In this document: positions 10,911 to 22,860 of the stretch, piece after piece
How the letters are laid out: each line of letters starts with the position of its first letter
Numbering within the stretch: position 1 is the first letter of the stretch
From: Pleurobrachia bachei
Lineage: Eukaryota; Ctenophora; Tentaculata; Cydippida; Pleurobrachiidae
Direction of reading: 5' to 3'
NCBI GenBank assembly: GCA_000695325.1
Contig: AVPN01000045.1
Location: forward strand, 49,931 to 100,895
Length of the DNA stretch: 50,965 nucleotides
Position numbers and translations under genes: made by a program
Notes under the pieces: model-generated
Told to the model about the DNA's origin: nothing
Databases searched by the model: none
Seen by the model: only the letters and a program-made list of their open reading frames with translations

Positions 10911-11592
10911 AGTCGTAGCCACCCGTTTTATGCGTGGGCGGGCGTGAAAAGATTCTTTCAAAAAGATTTAACAGGGGCTAGGATAATCCCGTATAAACAT
11001 GATTGATATGTACTAAGTGATACAGTCGCAGAACACATTTAATTATGTAGGGAGGGAGGGAGGGATAGATTTAACTCCCAAGAATGTCCAGTGCATCCAC
11101 ACGTGACAAGAATGATCAATGGTAACCTAGACCACTCACGTGTAAAACCTAATCAGAGAAATGGTTGCCTGTGTGTAGAGGTCACATGCTACTAATTAGA
11201 AACGGGGCGAGTGACCTGTCAGATATCCTGCTGCACCTTTCTAGTGTGGTATTGAGAGCTGTCAGAGCATTGTCCTGATCTTGGGCACGTCGCGCCCCTC
11301 ATGTTCGCGTGCCCGTAGAGCGATCCCCTCCCATACGGGGCTTGCCCGCTACACGGGCAAGGCCTGACCCAATTCTCGCGCGCGAGAACTGTGTTCAGAG
11401 CATTGGCCTGACAGGATGAGAGTGGATAGGTGATCCTATAGGAACAGGATTCCAAATACCCAATCAGCTAGACAAGATACTACATTTTATCAGCTCAAGT
11501 ATCTATGCAAATGTTGGTATGGTTTTAGTAACGCGGTATTGGAATTTTAATTCCGACACTAACATTATAAAAACCAGAACTATTCCACAGCA
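10837..11592. other. Intergenic region between CAP-Gly and FLYWCH genes
   Basis: Contains a CT microsatellite (about 10878-10915) and an interrupted copy of the GTCAG hairpin family at 11259-11415 with a GC-rich insert (GCCCGTAGAGCGATC...CGCTACACGGGC). A TATAAAAA box stands at about 11567, close before the FLYWCH start. No exon was recognised. Confidence 0.6.
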
Positions 11593-12783
11593 ATGATGAC
11601 TGCTCCTTGTTTACCAAACACGACGACAAGCACCATGGCCGGGATTTCAGCTGATATTCTACCAGAGGACTCTCCCTCAATCTCTCCCAGTAGTGCCTCT
11701 GATGCTACGTTTATCAAAGGGTGTGGTGGTGGTGATCAAGCCATCTTCAACGACTACATTTACTGCCGAAATAGAATTTACAGGAGCGGAAACCGGAGGT
11801 GGATATGCAAAGATAGGCTAAAGTACACCCCGCCCTGTGACGGGACGTTAACAACTAGTGGAGCGTTAGTAATCTGGATAAAGTCACACTCTCATGAAGG
11901 TTGCTCAAAGAAGGCAGAAGCAGCGAAAGATATCTCTAATACTTGGACTACTGCTGTAACAGATTCACAATCTACATCCTCTTGTTCTACTCCCTCAATA
12001 TCTCCTAGTGCCACTGATGCAACGTTTATCAAAGGGTGCGGTGGTGGTGATCAGGCCATCTTCAACGACTTCATCTACTACCAAAACAGCCATTACATTA
12101 ACAAAAGTGGTAATCAGATTCGGAGATGGGATTGTAAAGATAGGTTAAAGTTTAATCCAGCCTGTAAGGGGACACTGGTTACAAGTGGAAAGAGAGTAAT
12201 CAAGGTGAAACCACACTGTCACGAAGGATGCTGGAAGAAAGCTGAAGCAGCAAAAGTTCTCTTTACTATTGGGACTGCTGCTGTAACAGATTCTGCCGAA
12301 GCAGCTACAGTGGTGAAAACAGTTCTAAAAGATACACCAGAGACGGTCAGGCGGGAGCTACCAGATGAAGGTCTGCTTCGGAGGACTGTGACTAGGAAAC
12401 GACGAAAGGTTGAAAGAATGGCTCCCTCACCAGTGATTCCATTACCAACGGTACCATTGTCTCCCCTCTTGACCCCCTTGCCAGCTCTAAAGGTCACTAC
12501 TCCCTTAGTACCAACTGTGACAGCGGTGCCTCCCTTTTCTCTCCCTCCCCTACCAGCTCTAAAGGTCACTACTCCCTTAGTACCAACTGTGATAGCGGTG
12601 CCTCCCGTTTCTCTCCCTCCCCTACCAGCTCTAAAGGTCACTACTCCCTTAGTACCAACTGTGGCACCATTCAGGAGGGAAGAAGACATTGTGCCGGTCA
12701 GCCGGTCAGATTTACTGGAAATCTTGGATATCTTCAACCTTAGTGAGGAGACAACTTATGCCATCATCCACATGACAAACTGA
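11593..12783 (+). CDS. Double FLYWCH zinc-finger protein, intronless
   Basis: A single open frame of 396 codons. Two FLYWCH-type modules (about residues 35-110 and 138-215) each begin FIKGCGGGDQAIFNDxIY and carry a W-x-C, a second C, and a HxH (SHSHEGC, PHCHEGC). That is the Cys2His2 pattern of the family, used for DNA or protein binding. A basic patch (TRKRRKVERM, about 270-280) could be a nuclear signal. A proline-rich region then repeats PALKVTTPLVPTV three times in 63-bp units. The C-terminus (SRSDLLEILDIFNLSEETTY) is acidic and helical. A TATA box lies only about 26 bp before the first ATG, and the ATG at 11635 has the better context (ACCATGG). Translation may therefore start there. It converges with the WW-like gene, about 100 bp between stops. 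The exact orthologue is unknown. Confidence 0.85.
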   Translation: MMTAPCLPNTTTSTMAGISADILPEDSPSISPSSASDATFIKGCGGGDQAIFNDYIYCRNRIYRSGNRRWICKDRLKYTPPCDGTLTTSGALVIWIKSHSHEGCSKKAEAAKDISNTWTTAVTDSQSTSSCSTPSISPSATDATFIKGCGGGDQAIFNDFIYYQNSHYINKSGNQIRRWDCKDRLKFNPACKGTLVTSGKRVIKVKPHCHEGCWKKAEAAKVLFTIGTAAVTDSAEAATVVKTVLKDTPETVRRELPDEGLLRRTVTRKRRKVERMAPSPVIPLPTVPLSPLLTPLPALKVTTPLVPTVTAVPPFSLPPLPALKVTTPLVPTVIAVPPVSLPPLPALKVTTPLVPTVAPFRREEDIVPVSRSDLLEILDIFNLSEETTYAIIHMTN

Positions 12784-12886
12784 TACGAGATATTCTTCCT
12801 GAATGATACGAAAACGAGGTGCTATGTATTCAACTCGATATTATGATTTACAAGTTATGAAAAGTATGACTACGATCGTGTTTGAT

Positions 12887-15800
12887 TTATCCCCGTCTTC
12901 TTATTCGAGATCTGCATTCAGTCACTCCCGCTAGGGTGACAAAGGGACATGCAGTGATCTGATCGATGTACCTTTTTATTGCGGCCGGTGAGTTGCTCCT
13001 AGCGTAGACCTGTCGAAGGACCTTGCCAGCGCGTGATACAGCCTCTGTCAATACTGCTGCATGTTTATTGTCCCTCTCTTCTAGGACAGCTAGCTGCTCC
13101 TTTAGCTTGAACACACCCTGTGGAGGAGGAAGATTAGGTGGTGTAGGAAGGATGAAAAAAGGGATGCGCTTACTGCCACGGCTTGCCAAGTTATGACTAC
13201 TGCAGTTCACACGTAAAAGGGGGTTAGAACATAACAAGCCACGGCTTGGTAATTGGTGTCGTGACTGCTAACGGTGCAGTGTTTCGCATATCACTCTTGT
13301 TACCTCCGATTGCTGAGCGAACACGCTAGTTTTACTGGAGTGTCGGAGTTTCAGTGTCCTAACTTCTTCCTTCTGTAGTTCGAGTTGATTCTTTAGTTGA
13401 TCAATCAGGTTTAGAGCTTCTGCAATTTCCTAAAATCATGGTTGTGAACATAATGTATTGAGTTGTTTCTCGATCCGTTGTAAATAACTTTTGCTTATTG
13501 ACTACCACACACTAGTAAGCCTATCGCATGGGTCCAGCAACAAGTTAATAAGATTTACTAACCTTGTTTTTAGCAGTAAGATGTTCCTCTTTGAAGGTTC
13601 TCAGATCCCCGTCCATCATGGTATTTTTCTGTGTCTCAGTGTTTAGCTGCTCCTTTAGACCCGCGATAACCTCTCTTTCCTCTCTCAATTCAGCTTCCAA
13701 GTCAGCAACTTTAGACTCAAGTGACTGGGGGAGGGGGTAAGATTATAAAGTGGTCCCGAATTAAGGTGTAAATACTGAATAAAGTTACACAGGGGCCGGG
13801 CCGGTATAGGATAGGGAAGACCTCTTACCTTGCCCCTGTTGAGCTCATTTTCAAGTTTTCCTCGGAGATCAGTCTCACTGCCCTGTAGGAGAGAGTAAAC
13901 CTTCTCTGCATCAGATAGTTTGCCAGCTAGTTCAGCAGAGGTAACTGCCAGTTCCTCCCTGACCCTTTCCAGCTCTTGAAGAGTGCTATCATGTCCCTTC
14001 TTTTCTTCCTCGTAGTCATACAGCAGACCTGATGGGTAGTATTTAGTTACACCATGGCATGGAACTGTCTGGCTCCGCCGACCCCAGAATCAAATGGGCT
14101 ATGGCGCCGCCATACAGGCATCGAATGGGAGATAAATTGTAGATAAACTTTAATTATAAATGTGTCTATAAATTTCCACACATATATGTGTGGAAATTTA
14201 TAGTACCTGCAGCTTCGGAAGCCTTTGCATTTGCGACAGCGTTTGCCTTTGCAATTTCATCCCTCAGGTCACTCAACTCCCCGTTTAGACCCGCTATTTC
14301 ACTCAGTCGCTCAGAAATCTCAGCATCTCTTGCGGTTATATCAGCTTCTTTCTGCTCTAGGATTTCATCTCTGGCCGAGATGGCTTCTTGGGCAAGGGTT
14401 AAATCTTTCTGTAGGTCCTCCCCTTCCTTTACCACTGTATCATACTGTGAGAAGGGTGGAGAAATGTGAGTGCTTACCCATGTGGGAGTCAGAAGTAAAA
14501 GTGAAGAATTCACTTGATCTGTTTACAATAGACTTTGTAACTCCTACTATACCACCAAGAAAGCGTCAGAGAGAGAAAGGTTTGATCCCGGGAGGGACAT
14601 CACTACCTTACCTTGTTCAGCAAGGCCTCGTGACTGTCCCTCTCACTAGTTAACTCCCCCTCAAGTTTCTCAATCTTCACTCCTAACTCCTCACTCTTGC
14701 ACCCCTGCTCCTCAGCTTCAGCAGTAACAGAAGTCAGTTTATCCTTGAGAGCTGTGGATTCCTCTTCCGTGAACTTTAGTGTTTCTTTGAGAGTTTCCAC
14801 CTCTTTCAGAGTGTCTTGCAGAAACAGGGACAACTGCTCACTGAGACATAGGGCGATACACTTTAGAGAGAGAAGAAAGGGTGGGACTTTAGAGGGGAAC
14901 AAACAACAAAAGAGAGGTGAAGTTATTACAAACACACAATTTTCAATTCATATACCGTTCGTATTGAGCTGGCCTGAACGTTGTCTCTCCTGTCATTTTG
15001 TTGAGATAAAAGAACCCGTATCGCTTGCTACTCAGCTTGAGCCAGTCGCCCTAAATACAGAAAAATATTACTCAGTAACAGTATTACTGCATAGGAAGGG
15101 CTAACGACTTTAGAAGTACAATTGTTCATGTTGCAGCAGTGAATAATGAACTGTACAAAAAGGAAGGATGGATATGTAATAATTGTGCTGCTGCAGAAGC
15201 TAAACTGGTAAATGGCCCATTAGGGTCAGCACACACCAAAGTTAAAATTAAGTTAAAAATTTGACGTTTCTGGTCATAACTCTGCCATTTCTTGGAGAAA
15301 TTGCTTCTTTTTGGGCTTGTTGGAAAGAGGGCATCAAGCCCTTTTCAAGTAACTTGAAATCCGCGCAAATTGCGCGGCGTTACAGTGCAAAATGTGCGTG
15401 TTAAAATTTTAACGCGTGTTAAAATTTTAACGCGCACATTTTGCGCTGTAACGCCGCGCAATTTGCGCGGAGTTGATTCTTTAGTTGATCAATCAGGTTT
15501 AGAGCTTCTGCAATTTCCTGAAATCATGGTTGTGAACATAATGTATAGACATAATGTATTGTTTATTGACTACCACACACTAGTAAGCCTATCGCATGGG
15601 TCCAGCAACAAGTTAATAAGATTTACCAACCTTGTTTTTAGCAGTAAGATGTTCCTCTTTGAAGGTTCTCAGATCACCGTCCATCATGGTATTTTTCTGT
15701 GTCTCAGTGTTGAGCTGCTCCTTTAGCCCCGAGATGACCTCTCTTTCCTCTCTCAATTCAGCTTCCAAGTCAGCAACTTTAGACTCAAGTGACTGGGGGA

Positions 15801-18800
15801 GGGGGGGAGGTAAGATTTAAAAGTGGTCCTGAATTAAGGTGTTAAGACTGAATAAGGTAACACAGGGGCCGGGATAGGATAGGGAAGACCTCTTACCTTG
15901 CCCCTGTTGAGCTCATTTTCAAGTTTTCCTCGGAGATCAGTCTCACTGCCCTGTAGGAGAGAGTAAACCTTCTCTGCATCAGATAGTTTGCCAGCTAGTT
16001 CAGCAGAGGTAACTGCCAGTTCCTCCCTGACCCTTTCCAGCTCTTGAAGAGTGCTATCATGTCCCTTCTTTTCTTCCTCGTAGTCATACAGCAGACCTGA
16101 TGGGCAGTATTTAGTTACACCATGGCATGGAACTGTCTGGCGCCGCCGACCCCAGAATCAAATGGGCTATGGCGCCGCCATACAGGCATGGAATGGGAGA
16201 TAAATTGTAGATAAACTTTAATTATAAATGTGTCTATATGTGTGGAAATGTATAGTACCTGCAGCTTCGGAGGCCTTTGCATTTGCGACAGCGTTTGCCT
16301 TTGCAATTTCATCCCTCAGGTCACTCAACTCCCCGTTTAGACCCGCTATTTCACTCAGTCGCTCAGAAATCTCAGCATCTCTTGCGGTTATATCAGCTTC
16401 TTTCTGATCTAGGATTTCATCTCTGGCCGAGATGGTTTCTTGGGCGAGGGCCAAATCTCTCTGTTGGTCCTCCCCTTCCTTTACCACTGTATCATACTGT
16501 GAGAAGGGTGGAGAATTGTGAGTGTTTGCTAGCCCCTCGTGGGAGGGAAAGGGAAAATTCACTAGCTCTTCTATTTACATATGACTTAGTCACCCACTCA
16601 CCCCTACTACACCAAGGGAGAGAGAGGTCTAGGTTTGATCCTGGGGGACCTCACTACCTCACCTTGTTTAATAGCGCCTCATGACTGTCCCTCTCACTAG
16701 TTAACTCCCCCTCAAGTTTTTCAATCTTCACTCCTAACTCCTCACTCTTGCACCCCTGCTCCTCAGCTTCAGCAGTAACAGAGGTCAGTTTATCCTTGAG
16801 AGCTGTGGATTCCTCTTCTGTGAACTTTAGTGTTTCTTTGAGAGTTTCCACCTCTTTTAGGGTATCTTGCAGGAACAGGGACAACTGCTCACTGAGATAG
16901 AGAATGAAAGGGACGTTAGAGAGAGAAAACTAATAATAAAAGTTTCAACCACCTGTCAGAGCACTAATCTGACCCAGCCCTATTCTATCGAGAACAGAGC
17001 ATTGACCTGAAAGGTTAATACAAACATACCGTTCGTATTGGGCTGGTCTGAAAGTTGTCTCTCCTGTCATTTTGTTGAGATAAAAGAACCCGTATCGCTT
17101 GCTACTCAGCTTGAGCCAGTCGCCCTAAATACAGCAAATGATTACATGGGAAGGGCTAAGTTAAAGTACAATTGTCAGAGAATAATGAACTGTACAAAAA
17201 GGAAGGATGAATATGTAAAATGCAAATGTGCTGCTGCTGCAGAAGTTAAACTGGTAAATGGCCGATTAAATTATGGATGTCACGTCTAGAACATGCATAC
17301 AAAACTAATGGCTAATGGCCACGTACATACCCCTTTAGGATATTGCTGCCGGTACCACTTTAGAAGTAGAGCCCTTCCTATTGGTACAAAATCCTCATAA
17401 TACACCACTTCCTGTTCATCTCTGGTCCTGTAATAGAGAGTGGCACTAGAGCAAGCAATACACAGACAGAAGGTAGAGAGGAAGAGAAATGACAGGAGGA
17501 GTTATTAGTTACCATGGTTACCATGATAAAACATGACGAAAACACACAGCGGACTCTAACCAACTCGCTAACTCTCGTGATCAGTGTCATTTGAGTGCTG
17601 CATACAGAGGTGGAACCATGAGGCAGAGAGTGCGCGCTAAAAACGGAGTGCTTGAGGTGTACTTTTTATACGAGAATATGTGCGCGCGCGACATTAGAGT
17701 AGCTGAGATCAAAGTGCACAAGCAGCTTGTCAACCGGATCAAGACACCATTTTCAAGATGCGTCATGTGATTCAGGGAAATTGCAAGGGTGGGGTGATAT
17801 CAGTCACAATTTGTACTTACTTAATTATCTCCTTGATTAAAGCTCTCTTCTCCTCTTCCTTCATCCCGAAATTATACTTTTTACTCGCACATATTTCATC
17901 AAACTGAGGCAGGGTGATGTAATTGATTCCCCGTGCCGTGACACTATAGAACATCTCATGGATGGTTCGCCCGAAGACGTCCATATCTCTCAACGTTGGG
18001 AAATCATCAGGAACTCCATACCTGCAAGGGTAACACTCTGTAAATATCAAATATCGATTTACATACACGATAAACTATGGTACTTGATTACAGGGAGGGA
18101 CGAGTTGTCATTTTATATTTAACCAGACTTAACAAGGCGCCGTCGGGTAGATAAAAAGTGCGGTGGTTATTTCAAAATCCTTGGGAGAAAAATTTTGCGA
18201 TAAATGCTATCGTGATTCATTTTGCATCTCCAATTATTGCCAAGGGAGTAATTATAGATCTAGATAATTATGATTTGAGCACTCAACCACAAAACCTGAT
18301 AACACCCGTTNNNNNNNNNNNNNNNNNNNNNNNNNNNNNNNNNNNNNNNNNNNNNNNNNNNNNNNNNNNNNNNNNNNNNNNNNNNNNNNNNNNNNNNNNN
18401 NNNNNNNNNNNNNNNNNNNNNNNNNNNNNNNNNNNNNNNNNNNNNNNNNNNNNNNNNNNNNNNNNNNNNNNNNNNNNNNNNNNNNNNNNNNNNNNNNNNN
18501 NNNNNNNNNNNNNNNNNNCAGTGCAAAATGTGCGTGTTAAAATTTTAACGCGTGTTAAAATTTTAACGCGCACATTTTGCGCTGTAACGCCGCGCAATTT
18601 GCGCGGATTTCAAATTTCTTAAGCTCCTCAGAACGGGCTTGATGCCCTCTTTCCAACAAGCCCAAAAAGAAGCAATTTCTCCAAGAAATGACAGAGTTAT
18701 GACCAGAAACGTCAAAATTTTAACTTAATTTTAACTTTGGTGTGTGCTGACCCTTATGGACGTCACGTCCATGCATATAAAACTAATGGCTAATGTCCAC

Positions 18801-20306
18801 GTACATACCCCTTTAGGATATTGTTGCCGGTACCACTTTAGAAGTAGAGCCCTTCCTATTGGTACAAAATCCTCATAATACACCACTTCCTGTTCATCTC
18901 TGGTCCTGTAATAGAGAGTGGCACTAGAGCAAGCAATACACAGACAGAAGGTAGAGAGGAAGAGAAATGACAGGAGGAGTTATTAGTTACCATGGTTACC
19001 ATGATAAAACATGACGAAAACACACAGCGGACTCTAACCAACTCGCTAACTCTCGTGATCAGTGTCATTTGAGTGCTGCATACAGAGGTGGAACCATGAG
19101 GCAGAGAGTGCGCGCTAAAAACGGAGTGCTTGAAGTGTACTTTTTACAGGACAATATCTGCGCGCGCGACATTAAAGTAGGAGATCAAAGTGCACAAGCA
19201 GCTTGTCAACCGGACTGCTGCATGATTATCAAGACACCATTTTCAAGATGCGAGTGATTCGGGGAAATTTAAATGCAGGGGAGGGGTTATATATCAGTCA
19301 CAATTTGTATGAATTACACTTACTTAATTATCCCCTTGATTAAAGCTCTTTTCTCCTCTTCCTTCATCCCGAAATTGTACTTTTTACTCGCACATATTTC
19401 ATCAAACTGAGGGAGGGTAATGTAGTTGATTCCCCGTGCCGTTACACTATAGAACATCTCATGGATGGTTCGCCCGAAGACGTCCATATCTCTCAACGTT
19501 GGGAAATCATCAGGAACTCCATACCTGCAAGGGTAACACTCTGTAAATATCAAATATCGATTTACATACACGATAAACTATGGTACTTGATTACAGGGAG
19601 GGACGAGTTGTCATTTTATATTTAACCAGACTTAACAAGGCGCCGTCGGGTAGATAAAAAGTGCGGTGGTTATTTCAAAATCCTTGGGAGAAAAATTTTG
19701 CGATAAATGCTATCGTGATTCATTTTGCATCTCCAATTATTGCCAAGGGAGTAATTATAGATCTAGATAATTATGATTTGAGCACTCAACCACAAAACCT
19801 GATAACACCCTTTTGAGTTTTGAGGAAGCAGTTGCAATGACAGGTGCTGATTGGAGCAATAATTTATCTTCTTTTTCTATTAACTTATTGGGCAACTTCG
19901 ACGTGTGGGGAAGATAAGCGTTTGTGGTTAGGTTGTCAAAGATAAAGAGTTAGAGAGAATTTTGATAATTCGATGGTTGTTGTCAAATTCTAATAATAGC
20001 GTAAGATACGGAGTGAAGAAGGAAGCGGGTACACATCGTCGACTGTAGTATACCGGGAGTATACCCAAATAAAACCGGAGGAAGGAATGCATACTTCTAC
20101 TCATAACAGTTTCTGTCAGGCATTTTGATCACGGTCTCTAACAATAAATGCATTGCTCATACAACTCAGCAGAAAGAGTAAGAAAGGCTTGAAGACAGGA
20201 GCAATGGTGTAGATAGTGGTGGTGTACTGTACTGGAGGATTGATGCTTAACAAAGCTAATCCAATAACCCGGACTCTCTCTCTCTCTCACTCTCGCTCTC
20301 TCTCTC

Positions 20307-20360
<54 letters not shown>

Positions 20361-21881
20361 TCTCTTTCTCTGTCTCTCTCTCTCTCTCTCTCTCTCGATC
20401 TTCGTATAGACACACGTTCTTTTGCAGAAAACAGGACTCTTGCAACTAAGCGTACAGTAGTAGTGCTGTATATACCACACAGAGCGATCTCAAGAAGAAA
20501 TGTGATCATGTTATTCTGAAGATTGGAGAGATGCAAAGCCGCATTCTACCATTCATTTCTTGAGTAACTGAACTACGCACTGCAAGCTTTTCATTATCTG
20601 TAATAACACATGCACCACCTCACAGATTAAAAGTCAAAAGTTTAGTGGTTGATATATGATTTACAAGACAGCTAAGACTGCTATGTGCTAACCTATTTTA
20701 GGCGAGTTATTCAAAAACAGTATTCCTAGTCCTAACAATCAAACTTCACCTACTTTGTCTCCCCGGTAACGCGATTGAAAAAGAATTCTCTACAATTGTG
20801 ATCCACAATAGCCACCCAGGAGGGTCCATACAGGGGTCGTTCCCTGCTTAGTTGGGTTATAAGGTCCCGGATCCGGGTAATGAAATCTTGGTCCACATTC
20901 TCGTGTTCCTCTAGATAAAACCAGTCCCGCATCGCTCGAACCTAGAACAAGAAATATCAGAACTATTGAAATCGGTGGTTTCAAAGATTTAATTTTTCTC
21001 GTCAGCTCTAATCTCTCGGAATGAATATTCGTAATTTCTTTGTCGGAAATTTAATAGAGGCGTCTATGAGATTCCCAATTCCCATATAGACGTCCACTAA
21101 CCATGTCACCAGGTCAAACGGCGTCTCTCTCCCTCTCTCTCACGGCTAACCCACACTCTCTCTATCTTTAACTATTCCCCCCTCTCCCTATCTTTCCCTC
21201 TCTCTCCCTATCTCCCTATACCTGGTCAGGTGGAATCTTCAAGTTCAGACGAGAGGACGAGAAGATAGCCCACAAATGTGCATCACCCTGGTACGTGGCT
21301 GTATCGAGAGGTTGCTCCTGGGTTTTAACAAGAACCTCTACAAATCTCTCGAACGGGTTCTCGTTCGTCTCCAGTCCCAGGGTGTGGAGATCAGAGGCAT
21401 GCTTGTAGACAAACGGTTTGAAGGTCGAGACAGATGCTGATGAGATGATTTATAGTGGTTAGTCTCTGCGAATAGGTAGGCTGCAGAAATAAAGATTTTA
21501 ACAATCCAAGTTATAACCATTTAAGTTTTAACCAAATAATAATGAGATATTGTGCAACTGATTTTTTTCTGAGAGAAAGGTGAATTGTATGCAGATTACA
21601 TTCTAATTCCATTTCATCTAGGAACAGAAAACACCTGGTTCAGATAGTGGCTAGAAATAATGGCTAGAAAGTGGCTAGATATAGTGGCTAGATAGTGGCT
21701 ATTTACCAGACATGTCCCCAGATCGATAGGTAGAGGTAGACCGACAAGTCATGTGGCTCCTCATGCTACCCGTCTCAACTGCGTCCTTCTTAGGTGGGGC
21801 CGGGGGTAGGGATCTGAAGTTACTGGAACTTGAAATTCCACTGTCACTGTAAACTGAGTGCCTACTCATACTTGCTTTCAT
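12887..21881 (-). CDS. WW-like / EF-hand-like coiled-coil protein (unidentified)
   Basis: Twelve exons join in phase to 718 codons plus stop: 21707-21881 (ATG), 21222-21436, 20754-20941, 19324-19524, 18809-18905, 14956-15050, 14612-14840, 14207-14444, 13829-14028, 13563-13724, 13304-13429 and 12887-13117. The N-terminus is serine-rich. Two WW-like modules follow: one with SWVAIVDHNCREFFFN..TGET at about residue 180, and one with GDWLKLSSKRYGFFYLNKMTGET after the fifth exon. They flank a helical segment with an EF-hand-like look (LPQFDEICASKKYNFGMKEEE). About 330 residues of heptad coiled coil follow (LKDKLTSVTAEAEEQ, EIAGLNGELSDL), then a basic end (SRIRRRG). A cytoskeletal or ciliary scaffold is an inference only. 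Exons between 19524 and 13304 also occur in a second allelic copy (15631-18021) caught between the two halves of this one. Confidence 0.82.
14065..14117. mobile_element. 53-bp hAT-like MITE
   Basis: Starts CTGTCTGGC and ends CGCCGCCATACAG, a 15-bp imperfect inverted repeat. It is flanked by GCATGGAA (14057-14064) and GCATCGAA (14118-14125), the 8-bp target duplication typical of hAT elements with one mutation. It sits in an intron of the WW-like gene and is also present in the allelic copy at 16133-16185. Confidence 0.85.
15223..15470. mobile_element. Harbinger/Tourist-like foldback MITE, left part
   Basis: Begins GGGTCAGCACACACC directly after TTA and runs into a near-perfect palindrome at 15363-15470 (CCGCGCAAATTGCGCGG...TTTTAACGCG and its mirror). 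At 15471 the element stops and the WW-like gene restarts inside its penultimate coding exon. The other end of the same element is at 18519-18753. The 3-bp TTA target and GGG terminus match PIF/Harbinger-type MITEs. Confidence 0.82.
15631..18021 (-). pseudogene. Second allelic copy of WW-like gene exons
   Basis: Exons 17821-18021, 17331-17427, 17030-17124, 16663-16891, 16259-16496, 15897-16096 and 15631-15792 match those of the WW-like gene in length (201, 97, 95, 229, 238, 200 and 162 bp) with scattered substitutions. The next exon is cut by the foldback element at 15471. This copy lacks the Harbinger-like insertion at the site near 17260 and is bounded by the N gap on its other side. All frames are open, so it is most likely the other haplotype and not a dead gene. 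Confidence 0.8.
16133..16185. mobile_element. 53-bp hAT-like MITE (allelic copy)
   Basis: The same insertion as 14065-14117 in the second haplotype copy, with a perfect 8-bp target duplication GCATGGAA at 16125-16132 and 16186-16193. Confidence 0.9.
18311..18518. other. Assembly gap (208 N)
   Basis: A run of N that separates the second-haplotype copy of the WW-like gene from the right part of the foldback MITE. The sequence resumes inside the palindrome of the element. Confidence 0.99.
18519..18753. mobile_element. Harbinger/Tourist-like foldback MITE, right part
   Basis: Starts mid-palindrome after the N gap and ends GGTGTGTGCTGACCC, followed by TTA (18754-18756). It is the reverse complement of the left arm at 15223-15470 over its length. 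The flank resumes the WW-like gene intron, matching the uninterrupted sequence near 17266. Confidence 0.82.
20273..20398. repeat. CT microsatellite
   Basis: About 125 bp of CT dinucleotides with minor interruptions in an intron of the WW-like gene. The open frames through it are low-complexity SLSLS or RERER peptides. Confidence 0.95.
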
Positions 21882-22860
21882 TGAATCTGGAGTGATGGGG
21901 AAGGGTGATGAACTTAAATTTTAGCAGAAGGCTACTATAGTTAGTATTCGGGACTAAAACTAAACACAAAAAATTACCAGGAATCGGTTCCGAATTGCAG
22001 AGAGAGGATGTAGAGCTAGCGATTTCTCCTTTCTTTTGCGTCTCTCTGTGGAAAAAGGTGTTCGGAAATGTGTAACAAGCAGATGCGGGATAAGGGTCTC
22101 TTTTTTTAGGGGAGAGAGAGGGGGAGAGAGAGAGAGAGAAAGAGAAAGAGAAAGAGAGAGAGAGAGAGAGTGATAGAGAGAGAGAGGATACATAAGCACA
22201 CGTGATAAAATTCAGCCAATGATAGAAGTTGAATACAGGACCTCAGCGCAAGTTTTGCTTGTTGCCTTCCTGCACACTAAAACAGTGTTAGTCAACACAG
22301 ACGATGTGAAAAGATAGAAAGATAGAAAGAGATAGAAAGAGATAGAAAGAGATAGAAAGAGATAGAAAGAGATAGATAATGAGACGTGTTCACTATATGA
22401 TGCGATGATGTCTATAACTGTGATGAATGCACATACAAACACTTGGGGGATGATAGCAAGCAAACGTAAACATACAAACAAGTGAGAGATCATGATATAA
22501 GACGTGAGATTGATTATGAGATTGATTATGAGAGGGAGCGAGCGACGTGAGTGTCGTCGATGATTGAACACCTGATTTCTGTAGTTGTACTGTCTCTCCG
22601 TGAGGGTCTGTATAAAATCAAAATGGACCAAATAAATCATCTAATTTGATTCGGAGATTTTCAACATAAACCCAGCGCTCGAAGCAGTTAGTTTAATCAA
22701 TAGCTATAAATCATGTATTGTGTCGTCAATACTTCTAAAATCGATAAAATCGCGGGATAAATTAATTACCGTAATCTGAGCTATATGCCATGCCTTTACC
22801 TCAGTTTGTTTGGACTATGCCGTAGTCTATCAAAGAGAGCCGGAGCCATAGTAATACAGG
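21882..22860. other. Upstream flank of WW-like gene, no gene seen
   Basis: Contains GA-rich microsatellites (about 22105-22190 and a GATAGAAA run at 22310-22380). A block at 22260-22640 is repeated with changes at 23755-24060. The 5' UTR and promoter of the WW-like gene probably lie here, but no clear core promoter was found. Confidence 0.5.

Noticed and set aside
20138-20536. 132-codon RERERE-rich frame
   Set aside because: It is the translation of a CT/GA microsatellite within an intron.
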